Below, piece by piece: positions 27,812-36,154 of a DNA stretch of 64,000 bases. The stretch comes from DATJGR01 sp963787045. GTDB taxonomy: Bacteria; Pseudomonadota; Gammaproteobacteria; Pseudomonadales; Azotimanducaceae. Location: assembly GCA_963787045.1 (NCBI GenBank), contig CAWBBR010000036.1, positions 248,001 to 312,000 of the forward strand. The letters are read 5' to 3'. The notes beneath the pieces were generated by a model. The model saw nothing but the letters and a program-made list of their open reading frames with translations. It did no database searches and was not told where the DNA came from. The position numbers were made by a program, and so were the translations under genes. Position 1 is the first letter of the stretch. Each line of letters starts with the position of its first letter.

Positions 27812-28111
27812 TCAGGCGAGGGACGGTGGGGCGCGAGATTGAAATGCCGTCGTGGTCCGGCGGACCGAACTGCAACTGACGACGGTGTGCAACGCAACCG
27901 ACGTCGGCGCATCGAGCGTCAATGCCGCGGTTGCCGGAACGAATGACGAGAGCTGTCCGAATGTCGAGCATTTCGCGCACAAGGTCGTGTGCGACATGCC
28001 CTCCTTCAGCGAGTCGGGGCCGAGGTGCGACAGCGCGTGCGCTTGTCCTGCCTGCTGTGCAAACAGCAGCGTCAGTGCCAGCAGAATCGGAAGCGAGCGC
28101 CGCGCGGTCAT
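27812..28111 (-). CDS. Small secreted CxxC protein of the metal cluster
   Basis: 99 residues: signal peptide (LPILLALTLLFAQQAGQAHA), then ALSHLGPDS and TTLCAKCSTFG, a CxxC with nearby His, and a Ser/Thr-rich tail with one more Cys. It resembles small secreted proteins with a HALSHLG and CAKC pattern found beside metal-uptake genes. It is 66 bases upstream of the barrel gene on the same strand and may begin the operon. The function is unknown; metal binding is an inference. Confidence 0.6.
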   Translation of the reverse strand: MTARRSLPILLALTLLFAQQAGQAHALSHLGPDSLKEGMSHTTLCAKCSTFGQLSSFVPATAALTLDAPTSVALHTVVSCSSVRRTTTAFQSRAPPSLA

Positions 28112-28148
28112 GAGAGGTCCGAACGAATCGGCGGCGAGTGTATCGCGA

Positions 28149-28421
28149 TCATGATTTCGTGGGAACGTCGCTTACCCACGCACCGACCAACCAGCGCGAA
28201 GGGCCGATCTGTACTGCCACCGCGTTACCGCCGTGTTCGGCCGTTTGCTCGAGCCATGGCGCTGCAGCGTCGGCTGAATCGAATCGTTTGGGCAGGACCG
28301 CCACCGCGCGTACACCGGGGAAGTGCGCTTGCGACGCCGGCGGTGTCGCGAGACTGCGCGACAGGAACATACCGCGGACCATTCCGTCCGCGCCGACTAC
28401 TTCATGGGTGACGAATCGCAT
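28149..28421 (-). CDS. Small hypothetical protein
   Basis: 90 residues from ATG 28421 (a TTG at 28433 also fits). No signal peptide or membrane segment. Reads MRFVTHEVVGADGMVRGMFL, later AVAVLPKRFDSADAAAPWLE, which looks like a compact alpha/beta protein. It ends 37 bases before the small CxxC gene and lies just after the DUF6316 gene, so the two may be an operon. I do not recognise it. Confidence 0.5.
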   Translation of the reverse strand: MRFVTHEVVGADGMVRGMFLSRSLATPPASQAHFPGVRAVAVLPKRFDSADAAAPWLEQTAEHGGNAVAVQIGPSRWLVGAWVSDVPTKS

Positions 28422-28436
28422 CGCAGTCGCCAAGCC

Positions 28437-28655
28437 TCAGTTCGAAGCGCCGGGTATATCCCATGGCTCGTGGCTGATCGGTCTGATGCCTTTGTCCATC
28501 AGAAACTGTTTTAGTTCGCGTCTCGCTTCGTCTGACGTCGCAAAGGGACCTTCGTTGCCGCCTTCGCGCGTGGTGAAGTACCACTTCCGATCGACGACGA
28601 AGTAGCGATCGCTGCGAAAAACACTGAGATCTTTCGGGTCGGACTCGCGCTTCAT
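28437..28655 (-). CDS. DUF6316-like small protein
   Basis: 72 residues. The signature FRSDRYFVVDRKWYFTTREG and the following EGPFATSDEARREL match small proteins of the DUF6316 type in gammaproteobacteria. ATG 28655 is the probable start; a GTG at 28670 is also possible. Function unknown. It is divergent from the LEH-like gene. Confidence 0.65.
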   Translation of the reverse strand: MKRESDPKDLSVFRSDRYFVVDRKWYFTTREGGNEGPFATSDEARRELKQFLMDKGIRPISHEPWDIPGASN

Positions 28656-28728
28656 GGTGATATGGTCCACGCATCCGGCCCGAGTGTAACTCAGCTTTCG
28701 ATCGCGTATCGTCGGAAAACCTCAGGCG

Positions 28729-29130
28729 ATGCGGATGGTCAGACGAATGATGGATCGCAGCGAAACGAGCCTCAGCGCGGCGCGCGCGATGATCGACGCG
28801 TGGCGCGCGCTGGATTGGAGCCGTGTGGCGAGCCTGTTCAGCGAAGACGGCGTGCTGCAGGTCGTACCGCTGAAGCCTTATGTCGGACGAGCCGCAATCA
28901 AGGCGCATCTCGATCAGATTGCCACCGGGATCGAACGCCTGGATTTCAAGATCAAACATCTGAATGCCATCGGTCACATCGTACTGTTCGAGCGTTCGGA
29001 CGAGTTTGTTTACAAGGGTCGCGCTGCAAGCGTACCGGTCGTCGGCGTGATGGAAGTCTCTGACGGCCACGTTAAGGCGTGGCGCGAGTACATGGATCTG
29101 GCGACCATGTCGAAAGCGATGGGTTCCTGA
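28729..29130 (+). CDS. Limonene-1,2-epoxide hydrolase/SnoaL-like protein
   Basis: 133 residues, NTF2-like fold. Reads MIDAWRALDWSRVASLFSED, then GVMEVSDGHVKAWREYMD near the C terminus, as in limonene-epoxide-hydrolase-type proteins, whose Asp-Arg-Asp triad activates water. The candidate residues are Arg in AWRALDW and Asp in REYMDL. Several in-frame ATGs (28729, 28735, 28747) make the start uncertain. It is 12 bases ahead of the PNPOx-like gene. Confidence 0.7.
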   Translation: MRMVRRMMDRSETSLSAARAMIDAWRALDWSRVASLFSEDGVLQVVPLKPYVGRAAIKAHLDQIATGIERLDFKIKHLNAIGHIVLFERSDEFVYKGRAASVPVVGVMEVSDGHVKAWREYMDLATMSKAMGS

Positions 29131-29142
29131 AGGAGGCTCGAA

Positions 29143-29737
29143 ATGACGCATAGCTTCTACAACGAAGGGTCGCGCGAAATGCAGGATCGTTTCGACACCC
29201 GGCGTCTCGCCGATCGGCTGGAGCAGGTCACGCTGCGGCGCGCTTTCACCGAGGAAGATAAAGCGTTCATCTCGCGGGCGCCGATGTTCTTTCTCGCGAC
29301 CGCCGATGCCGACGGTCGTCCGGACTGTTCGTACAAAGGTGGTCTGCCTGGTTTCGTGCGCGTGGTCGACGACGTCACGCTTGCGTTTCCGAGCTACGAC
29401 GGCAACGGCCAGTTTCGCAGCATCGGAAATCTCTCGGTCAACGCGTGCGTCGGTATGTTGTTCATCGACTTCGAGGCGACGAAGCGCATCCGCGTCAACG
29501 GCGTCGCGTCGATCGATGACGAGGATCCGCTGCAGGCCGCTTATCCCGGCGCCGACCTGGTCGTACGTGTTCGGGCGGAAGAGATCTTTCCGAATTGCCC
29601 GCGCTACATTCACAAAATGCAGGTGACGGAATTGTCGGCCTATGCGCCGCGGCCCGAACTACGAACCGCCGACGCCGGCGTGGAAGCAGATGGAAGTGTT
29701 CCGCGATCACCTGCCGTCGAACCCCTCGAAGCGATAG
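29143..29737 (+). CDS. Pyridoxamine 5'-phosphate oxidase-family flavoprotein, one frameshift
   Basis: About 197 residues. The split-barrel FMN domain is recognisable: ISRAPMFFLATADADGRPDC, then GGLPGFVRVVDD, ALAFPSYDGNGQ-like and GMLFIDFEATKRIRVNG. The frame changes near 29653 (extra C); the corrected tail reads NYEPPTPAWKQMEVFRDHLP and ends at TAG 29735-29737. Members of this group reduce or bind varied substrates with FMN or F420. Only low-specificity redox activity can be inferred. Confidence 0.8.
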
Positions 29738-29803
29738 GTAGCTTCTAACGGCCCAACCATTCAGCTAAGGTGTGGATCGTCGATTCCAACCGGAGGGAGA
29801 GGA

Positions 29804-30193
29804 ATGGCGAGCTTCATGGCACCGCTGAGCAACTACACGTACGCCGTGCTTCGCATCGTGACGGGTCTGCTGTTCATGTTTCACGGTTCACAAAAACTGT
29901 TGGGATGGCCGGTCCCGCCGATGGACGGCATGCCGCCTTTCATCACGTACATTGCCGGCCCTATAGAACTCATCGGCGGCGCGTTGGTGATGATCGGGCT
30001 GATGACGCGGTGGGCGGCGTTCTTCTGCAGCGGTCTCATGGCCGCTGCCTATTGGATGGCGCACGGCACCAAGGCGATGTATCCGATGCTGAACGGCGGC
30101 GAACTCGCGATCGTGTTCTGCTTCGCGTTCTTGTACATCTCATCGCACGGCCCCGGCATCTGGAGCCTGGATGCGACGCGTGGCACCCGTTAG
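29804..30193 (+). CDS. DoxX-family membrane protein
   Basis: 129 residues, start preceded by GGAGGGAGAGG. Four membrane segments, with the family motif LRIVTGLLFMFHGSQKLLGW at the start and IELIGGALVMIGLMTR in the second helix. DoxX-type proteins have been linked to thiosulfate oxidation and membrane redox stress; the exact activity is unknown. With the LEH-like and PNPOx-like genes it forms a possible three-gene redox/detoxification operon. Confidence 0.85.
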   Translation: MASFMAPLSNYTYAVLRIVTGLLFMFHGSQKLLGWPVPPMDGMPPFITYIAGPIELIGGALVMIGLMTRWAAFFCSGLMAAAYWMAHGTKAMYPMLNGGELAIVFCFAFLYISSHGPGIWSLDATRGTR

Positions 30194-30210
30194 CGATTCG
30201 AACGGGGTTT

Positions 30211-30924
30211 TTAGATCTGAATCGTCGGGCGATGCGCGTCGCTTTGGGCGCCTGACAGCTCCGGCGAGTCGCTGCTGGAGGTGGTGTTCAGCTTCAACGT
30301 TCCTTCCATCGCACCGGCGAGGTCGAGGCGGATCGGAACCGTCAGACCGTCGACCTGTCCGAGCCAGATCGTGGCGTCGATGCGCTCGTTGTCTTTGTTG
30401 TTGACTTCGAACGTGCAGCGCTCGGTGGCGCCGTTGCTCGACGACGACACCGCTTGCTGGTTGGTCAGCTTCAGCGAGAACTGGTCCTTGCCGTTGTGCA
30501 CGGCCGAACCCGCCGAGGCGCAATCGCGCGACACGAACAGTGCGGACAGCAGGTCGATGCTGGTCGGCGCACGCGGCGACCGCACCTGACCGTTCTTGAC
30601 GTACGTCAGGCGACCGTCGCTGAGCATCAGCTCCCTCACCTTGTCGCGGGCGTGCTCAATGAAGGTGTAGCCGTCGTTGACCGGGCCGCTGTCCACCAGA
30701 CGACCGGTGGAACTGAACATACTCTGCCACTGCGTAACGAAGCTGAGGACGCCCACGGTCCACGCCTTGCCGCTGATCTCGTAGCGGGCGTCGTCGGTCT
30801 CGATTTTGACCTCCGCGGCGCCTACTTTGGCGCCGGCGACGAAGGCATCGTAGCCAAGCGTCGTCTGCTGTGCCCAAACCGGCGCAGCGGCGAGGAGAAG
30901 GGTCGCAACAATGACGGAACGCAT
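30211..30924 (-). CDS. DUF3108 periplasmic protein
   Basis: 237 residues. Signal peptide (MRSVIVATLLLAAAPVWA), then the DUF3108 fold with LGYDAFVAGAKVGAAEVKIE, YEISGKAWTVGVLSFVTQW and DLLSALFVSRDC. It is predicted to be a periplasmic beta-sandwich; no biochemical function is known. It is downstream of trpE on the same strand, separated by about 98 bases with a palindrome, and converges with the DoxX gene. Confidence 0.8.
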   Translation of the reverse strand: MRSVIVATLLLAAAPVWAQQTTLGYDAFVAGAKVGAAEVKIETDDARYEISGKAWTVGVLSFVTQWQSMFSSTGRLVDSGPVNDGYTFIEHARDKVRELMLSDGRLTYVKNGQVRSPRAPTSIDLLSALFVSRDCASAGSAVHNGKDQFSLKLTNQQAVSSSSNGATERCTFEVNNKDNERIDATIWLGQVDGLTVPIRLDLAGAMEGTLKLNTTSSSDSPELSGAQSDAHRPTIQI

Positions 30925-31007
30925 GTCCTGGGCCGTGTTCAAAAATGGAGAGAAAGTGAATGCAAATTGGACCACTGCCGGGACCTTGTCAAGGCGGTAT
31001 TTCGCAG

Positions 31008-31022
31008 ATTTCGGTCCGAAAT
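31008..31022. repeat. Perfect palindrome right after trpE
   Basis: ATTTCGG-T-CCGAAAT abuts the trpE stop. Too short and without a clear T run to call a terminator; could be an operator or a weak one. Confidence 0.45.
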
Positions 31023-32513
31023 TCAGCCGACGTTCAGGTCCTTGAAGCGGCGCTCGGCCATGGCGGCGGCGCGGAAGATCGCGCGGGCCTTGTTCATGGT
31101 TTCTTTCCACTCCAGCCGGCCGATCGAGTCGGCGACGACGCCCGCGCCGGCCTCGATGTAGATCTTGCCGTCTTTGACCACCGCGGTGCGGATGGCGATG
31201 GCCGTATCCATGTTGCCGTTCCAGGCCAGGTAACCGACGGCACCCCCGTAGACCCCGCGCTTGACCGGTTCGAACTCGTCGATGATCTCCATCGCCCGGA
31301 TCTTCGGCGCGCCCGACAACGTGCCGACCGGCAGCGTGGCGCGCAACACGTCGAAGGCCGTCGCGCCGTCCCTGAGCCTGCCGACGACGTTGCTCGAGAT
31401 GTGCATCACGTCCGAATAACGCTCGATCGTGAACCGCTCGGTCACCTCGACGCTGCCGGTTTCGGCGACGCGTCCCACGTCGTTGCGTCCCAGGTCGATC
31501 AGCATCAGGTGCTCGGCGATCTCCTTCGGGTCGCCGAGCAGTTCGGCTTCCATGGCCTTGTCTTCCGTTTCGGTGTGGCCGCGGCGACGCGTGCCGGCGA
31601 GCGGCCGGTTCACGATGACGCCGTCTTCCACGCGGGCCAGGATCTCCGGCGACGAACTCACCAGATGAAAGTCGTCGAGATCCATGTAGTACATGTAGGG
31701 CGACGGGTTCAGGTTGCGCAGCGCGCGATACAGATTGATCGGCGCGGCGCTGAACGGCACCGACATCCGTTGCGCCAGCACCACCTGCATGACATCGCCG
31801 GCGACGATGTACTCGCGGATTTTCTCGATTGCGGCCAGGAATGCGTCGCGACCGAATTCCGATGAGAAGTCGGACTCTTCGACCGGTTGATTCGCGCTCG
31901 ACGTCGGTACATCGGGTACAGGCCCGGCGAGGCGCCGGCCGATCTTGCCCAGATGTTCCTTTGCGCGAGTCAGTGCATCGGGTGAATCCGGCTCCGCCAG
32001 CGTGATGATCTGCATGATCCCTTTCAGGTTGTCGAAGACGATCACGTCGTTCGACACCATCAACAGGATGTCCGGCGTCCCCAACAGATCGGGTGGGGCG
32101 CTGTTCGCCAGCCGTTTCTCGACGTACCGAACCGTGTCGTAGCCGAAGTAGCCGACGAGTCCACCGTAAAAACGCGGCAGTCCTTCGATCGGCGCAACGC
32201 GGAATCGACCCATGAAGGCTTCGATGAACGCGAGCGGGTCGTCGCATTCTGCTTGTTCGACCACTTTGCCGTCGGTGGTGACGGTGACCTCTTTCGCGGC
32301 CACTTTCAGTACCGTGCGCGCCGGCAGTCCGATGATCGAATAGCGTCCCCACTTCTCGCCGCCGTGCGCCGATTCGAGCAGATACGAATACGGACCGCCC
32401 GCGAGTTTGAGATAAGTCGACAGCGGCGTGTCGAGATCGGCCAGCACCGTTTCGACTACAGGAATGCGGTTGTAGCCTTCGGCGGCCAATTTGGCGAACG
32501 CGTCGGGGGTCAT
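31023..32513 (-). CDS. trpE: Anthranilate synthase component I
   Basis: Makes anthranilate from chorismate with TrpG. 496 residues. The Trp feedback site LLESAHGGEKWGRYS near the N terminus is intact, which predicts feedback inhibition. Chorismate-binding motifs: AGDVMQVVLAQRMSVPF, NPSPYMYYMDLDDF, SSSPEILARVE, RPLAGTRRRG, LIDLGRNDVGRV, VGTLSGAPKIRAMEIID and GAGVVADS. Follows gph on the same strand. Confidence 0.98.
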   Translation of the reverse strand: MTPDAFAKLAAEGYNRIPVVETVLADLDTPLSTYLKLAGGPYSYLLESAHGGEKWGRYSIIGLPARTVLKVAAKEVTVTTDGKVVEQAECDDPLAFIEAFMGRFRVAPIEGLPRFYGGLVGYFGYDTVRYVEKRLANSAPPDLLGTPDILLMVSNDVIVFDNLKGIMQIITLAEPDSPDALTRAKEHLGKIGRRLAGPVPDVPTSSANQPVEESDFSSEFGRDAFLAAIEKIREYIVAGDVMQVVLAQRMSVPFSAAPINLYRALRNLNPSPYMYYMDLDDFHLVSSSPEILARVEDGVIVNRPLAGTRRRGHTETEDKAMEAELLGDPKEIAEHLMLIDLGRNDVGRVAETGSVEVTERFTIERYSDVMHISSNVVGRLRDGATAFDVLRATLPVGTLSGAPKIRAMEIIDEFEPVKRGVYGGAVGYLAWNGNMDTAIAIRTAVVKDGKIYIEAGAGVVADSIGRLEWKETMNKARAIFRAAAMAERRFKDLNVG

Positions 32514-32549
32514 GGCGGCGAAGAGCCGTGTCGGGAAAAGGCCGGCAGG

Positions 32550-33233
32550 CTAAAGGAGCTGAATCAGGGAATCAATGACAGCGTCCGCGCCGAGCTGCGT
32601 TGCCGGCGTGCCGTGGTTGTAGCCGTCCCGCACGCACACCACTGCACAACCGGCTGCGCGCGCCGTGTCGACGTCGGTGACCGAATCGCCGACGAACAGC
32701 GCGTCGGCCGGCGCGACATCGAGAAGTCGGCAGGCGTATCGCGCCGGCTCGGGGTCCGGTTTGTGCTGTGGCAACGTATCGCCGCAGACCAGAGCCGTGA
32801 AATACCCGTCGAGATGCAGCGATTCGAGCACCTGCGTCGAGAGTCCGGTCAGCTTGTTGGTGACGACTGCGAGGCGTGCGCCGCGGGCTTTGAGCGCGCG
32901 CAACGCATCGACGACGCCCGGATAGGGGCGGCTGAAATCCGCGATGTGCGCGCCGTAGTGATCGATGAAGACCCGCAGCAGGCGCACCATCAACGGCTCG
33001 TCTGAGATGCGGTCGGGAACACCGTGATGGGTCAGCGCCTGTTCCAGCAGCACGCGCGATCCATAACCCACCCAGTGGCGGGTCAGCGACTCGTCTACCG
33101 CTGGGAACCCACCACTCGACAGCGCGGCGTTCAACGCACCGTTGATGTCCGGCGCGGTGTCGACGAGCGTGCCGTCGAGATCGAACAGGTAGGCGCCGTA
33201 TCGTCGCGCCAGCACAGACGCGTCAGGCGGCAA
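32550..33233 (-). CDS. gph: Phosphoglycolate phosphatase
   Basis: HAD-family enzyme that clears 2-phosphoglycolate from DNA repair and other sources. 227 residues. HAD motifs: YLFDLDGTLVDTAPD (nucleophile Asp), LAVVTNKLTG, HKPDPEPARY (Lys) and LFVGDSVTDVDTARAAG. The TTG start at 33233 overlaps the rpe end by 11 bases; a GTG at 33215 is the alternative. The rpe-gph-trpE order is conserved in Pseudomonas. Confidence 0.95.
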   Translation of the reverse strand: MPPDASVLARRYGAYLFDLDGTLVDTAPDINGALNAALSSGGFPAVDESLTRHWVGYGSRVLLEQALTHHGVPDRISDEPLMVRLLRVFIDHYGAHIADFSRPYPGVVDALRALKARGARLAVVTNKLTGLSTQVLESLHLDGYFTALVCGDTLPQHKPDPEPARYACRLLDVAPADALFVGDSVTDVDTARAAGCAVVCVRDGYNHGTPATQLGADAVIDSLIQLL

Positions 33234-33888
33234 GCGCTCGTCTCATCGACGCGATAGTGGCGGCGTAGTCGGACGTACCGAAGATCGCGGAACCGGAGAC
33301 GAACGTATCGGCGCCGGCGCGAGCCGCCGCGGCGATGTTGTCCGGCTTGATGCCGCCATCGATCTCGAGTCGAATCGATCGACCGCTGCCGGCGATGATG
33401 TCCCTCGCGTCGCTCAGTTTGTCGAGGCTCGACGGAATGAACTGCTGGCCGCCGAAACCCGGATTGACGGACATGATCAACACCAGGTCCACCATGTCGA
33501 GCACGTGCGACAGATAGTCGAGCGGCGTCGCCGGGTTGAACACGAGTCCCGCGCGGGCGCCGCCTTCGCGGATGAGTCCGAGCGAACGGTGGATGTGCTC
33601 CGTCGCTTCAGGGTGGATGCTGATGTAGTCGGCACCCGCGTCGAGGAAGTCGCCGATGAGGCGGTCGACGGGCTTCACCATGAGGTGCACGTCGACGGGC
33701 GCTTTCAAGCCGTGCTTGCGAAGCGACGTCAGCACCAACGGGCCGATCGAAAGATTCGGCACGTAGTGATTGTCCATCACGTCGAAGTGAATCAGGTCTG
33801 CGCCGGCCGCGACGACCGCGTCGACCTCGTCGCCGAGGCGCGCGAAATCGGCGGCCAGAATCGACGGAGCTATCCAGAAATCGTTCAT
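33223..33888 (-). CDS. rpe: Ribulose-phosphate 3-epimerase
   Basis: Interconverts ribulose-5-P and xylulose-5-P. 221 residues from ATG 33888. TIM barrel with IAPSILAADFARLG, HFDVMDNHYVPNLSIGP (metal-binding His and Asp), VDVHLMVKPVD, MSVNPGFGGQ and EIDGGIKPDN. It is divergent from the DUF3530 gene. Confidence 0.97.
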   Translation of the reverse strand: MNDFWIAPSILAADFARLGDEVDAVVAAGADLIHFDVMDNHYVPNLSIGPLVLTSLRKHGLKAPVDVHLMVKPVDRLIGDFLDAGADYISIHPEATEHIHRSLGLIREGGARAGLVFNPATPLDYLSHVLDMVDLVLIMSVNPGFGGQQFIPSSLDKLSDARDIIAGSGRSIRLEIDGGIKPDNIAAAARAGADTFVSGSAIFGTSDYAATIASMRRALAA

Positions 33889-33925
33889 GGCCGCGGATTG
33901 TACGGGGTTTCCTATACTTCGGCTC

Positions 33926-34807
33926 ATGTGGAAACGTTTGCTGACTCTGATGCTGGCCGCCTTCGTGTGCCTGCCGGCAGCTTCCGACGCGCCGACGCCG
34001 GGCGATGCGGCGGCCGCCGCTCGACCCGCGACCGGGGTGGAGCGAGTGGGTCTGCTGCCGACCGAGGCGAGGCGCGCGAACGAACTCGAGACGGTGTTTC
34101 CGGACGACGTCATCGTCCGGATCGGTGACGGCGACGACCGTGCGGTGGGCGTCTATCGCGACGCGATTCAGCCGAAGGCGCTCGGCGTCATCGTCATCGT
34201 GCTCGGATCCGGAATGAGCGCTGATTCCGCTACCGACTCCACGACACTGCGCCGCACGTTGGCGCGTCGGCACTGGGCGACGCTCGCGGTTGCGCTGCCC
34301 GACATTCCCAACGAGGCGCTCCCGCCGCGACAGCGCGACAAGTTCGTAGAAGGCGCAATTGCACCAGCAGCGCCAACAGCGCCGCCGGCGAAAGCCGTGG
34401 AGGCACAGCAGCCCGCCGATCCGATGCCGGCACGGATACGCGCGCGCCTCGATGCGGCCGTCAAAGCGGCGCGCGGCAAAGCGTCCAAAGTCGTCGTCCT
34501 GGGCGAAGGCGCGGCCGGAGCGTGGATTGCGTGGGCGAAGTCGCAGGGGCTCGACGCCGATGCCGTCGTTGTCATCGATACGCCGCGCGACGCGCCGCGC
34601 ATCGACGGCAAGCGTCCCAAGGACACGCTGGCCGAATTCAAATCACCGCTGTTGATGCTGGTCGAGTCGCCCCTCGACTGGACCGTTGACGATCGTCTTT
34701 CGCCGGACGTCGATCTGAGACGGATGGCGCCGGGCAGTCCTTCCGGCGGCCGACTGGACCGTCAGATCGAGGGATGGCTCAAGCATCGCTTCGACTCGCG
34801 CGAATGA
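33926..34807 (+). CDS. DUF3530-family alpha/beta-hydrolase-like protein
   Basis: 293 residues from ATG 33926. Signal peptide (MWKRLLTLMLAAFVCLPAAS). A central region resembles an alpha/beta hydrolase (VIVIVLGSGM, SKVVVLGEGAAGAWIAWAKS), but the usual GxSxG nucleophile reads GEGAAG, so hydrolase activity is doubtful. A low-complexity Ala/Pro stretch (about 145-175) divides it. Related genes lie near rpe/gph in gammaproteobacteria. Its end overlaps the djlA-like gene by 29 bases, tail to tail. Confidence 0.75.
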   Translation: MWKRLLTLMLAAFVCLPAASDAPTPGDAAAAARPATGVERVGLLPTEARRANELETVFPDDVIVRIGDGDDRAVGVYRDAIQPKALGVIVIVLGSGMSADSATDSTTLRRTLARRHWATLAVALPDIPNEALPPRQRDKFVEGAIAPAAPTAPPAKAVEAQQPADPMPARIRARLDAAVKAARGKASKVVVLGEGAAGAWIAWAKSQGLDADAVVVIDTPRDAPRIDGKRPKDTLAEFKSPLLMLVESPLDWTVDDRLSPDVDLRRMAPGSPSGGRLDRQIEGWLKHRFDSRE

Positions 34808-35390
34808 GTTCGAACGCGCTGCGGATCGCGGCGCTGTTCTCGGTCGCGTGTCGCGCCAGTTCGGTGTCGGAGTCGGCTGCGAACTTGTCGGGGTGATGAC
34901 GGCTCATCAACCGCCGATACGCGAGCTTCAGTTCCGCATCGTCGGCGCGATGATCGACGCCCAACACTTGATAGGCCTGCCGCAGGTCGAGTGACATCTG
35001 GCGACGTAGAAAGTCGGCAACGCGTTCTTCTGCCGCTGACACCGCGGCGGAGTCGATCCGGAGCAGTTCCGCGAGGCGCACCAGTTCGCTCCGGCAACCC
35101 GGGCTGGGGGTTCCAGCAGCCCACGCCATCGCACACATCGACTCGAGCGCCAATTCGTTCAAGACGTCGCGGTCATCTGACGTTTCGCCGCAGGTGCGCG
35201 CCAACGGCGCGAAATCGAAGTCGGGATTCTTGCCCGCCGCGAAACATCGGATCGCGCGCCTGCGGTCGGAGGTGCTGAAGCCGAGATCGCCCATCAGGCG
35301 TTGTGCCACGGCGATATGGGCGGGGCGAACCACGCCCGCGGCTTTTGCGATACGACCCAACGCCGCGAACGTGAATTCGGTATACGGCAT
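34779..35390 (-). CDS. djlA: DjlA-like J-domain co-chaperone
   Basis: 203 residues: an N-terminal TerB-like helical domain (about 1-125) and a C-terminal J domain (about 137-200) with AYQVLGVDHRADDAELKLAY and the HPD tripeptide in SRHHPDKF, which stimulates DnaK. The membrane anchor of DjlA is not visible upstream in any frame, so this is either a soluble form or the start is upstream and damaged. Next to murU, as djlA is in Pseudomonas. Confidence 0.75.
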   Translation of the reverse strand: MPYTEFTFAALGRIAKAAGVVRPAHIAVAQRLMGDLGFSTSDRRRAIRCFAAGKNPDFDFAPLARTCGETSDDRDVLNELALESMCAMAWAAGTPSPGCRSELVRLAELLRIDSAAVSAAEERVADFLRRQMSLDLRQAYQVLGVDHRADDAELKLAYRRLMSRHHPDKFAADSDTELARHATENSAAIRSAFELIRASRSDA

Positions 35391-35493
35391 TGCGCCCGAT
35401 CGACGATCGCGCGAACGGCGCGATCAACGCTCGGATCGATTGGAGGAGTCGCTTGCTCAGGGTCACGGAGGCGCCTCGCGTGCCCCGGTAAGG

Positions 35494-36154
35494 CTAGCTC
35501 GTGATCCGCCGGACGGCCGCGAGCTGATCGGGCGTTCCGATGTCGATCCAGCGCCCGTTCCACAGTTCACCGCTGACTCGATCGTTCGCGATCGCGTCGA
35601 ACAGCAGATCGCGCAGCGAGAACGGGCCCGTTGGGAGCGCCGTCGAACAGAGCGGTGCTCAGCAGCGAGATCCCGCAATACACGTACGGACGTTCCGTGG
35701 CCCGCGTGACGCGATCCCCGTCGAGCCCGAAGTCACCTGCGGTGCGATTCGACGGCGTCGCGGTCAGAACCAGGTGGGCGAGGTCGTTGCCGAGCGGCCG
35801 CGACAGTTGCGCGAACGGGTAGTCGGTCCAGGTATCGCCGTTCAGGATCACGAACGGTTGATCGCCGAGCAGCGGTAACGCTTTGACGATGCCGCCGCCG
35901 GTTTCGAGCAACGTTGCTTCGCGGCTGTACGCGATGCGCACGCCGAACGCGTCGCCGTCTCCCAGCGCTGTGGCGATGGCGTCGCCGAGGTGATGCAGGT
36001 TGATCACGACGTCGCGGATACCCGCGTGGGCGAGCCAGCGCACCTGATGGGCGATCAGCGGTGCGCCGGCGATCGGCAGCAACGGTTTCGGCGTGTGGTC
36101 GGTCAGCGGACGCAAGCGCTCGCCGCGTCCTGCGGCCAGGATCATCCCGCGCAT
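35494..36154 (-). CDS. murU: N-acetylmuramate-1-phosphate uridylyltransferase, one frameshift
   Basis: Makes UDP-MurNAc in the peptidoglycan-recycling route that bypasses MurA (fosfomycin target). Starts MRGMILAAGRGERLRPLTDH with the nucleotidyltransferase signature, then KPLLPIAG and LLETGGGIVKALPLLG, FVILNGDTWTDYPF. The frame changes near 35635 (extra base in GGGCCC); the corrected tail reads FSLRDLLFDAIANDRVSGEL and ends at 35494. Start overlaps the amgK end by 13 bases. Confidence 0.92.
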
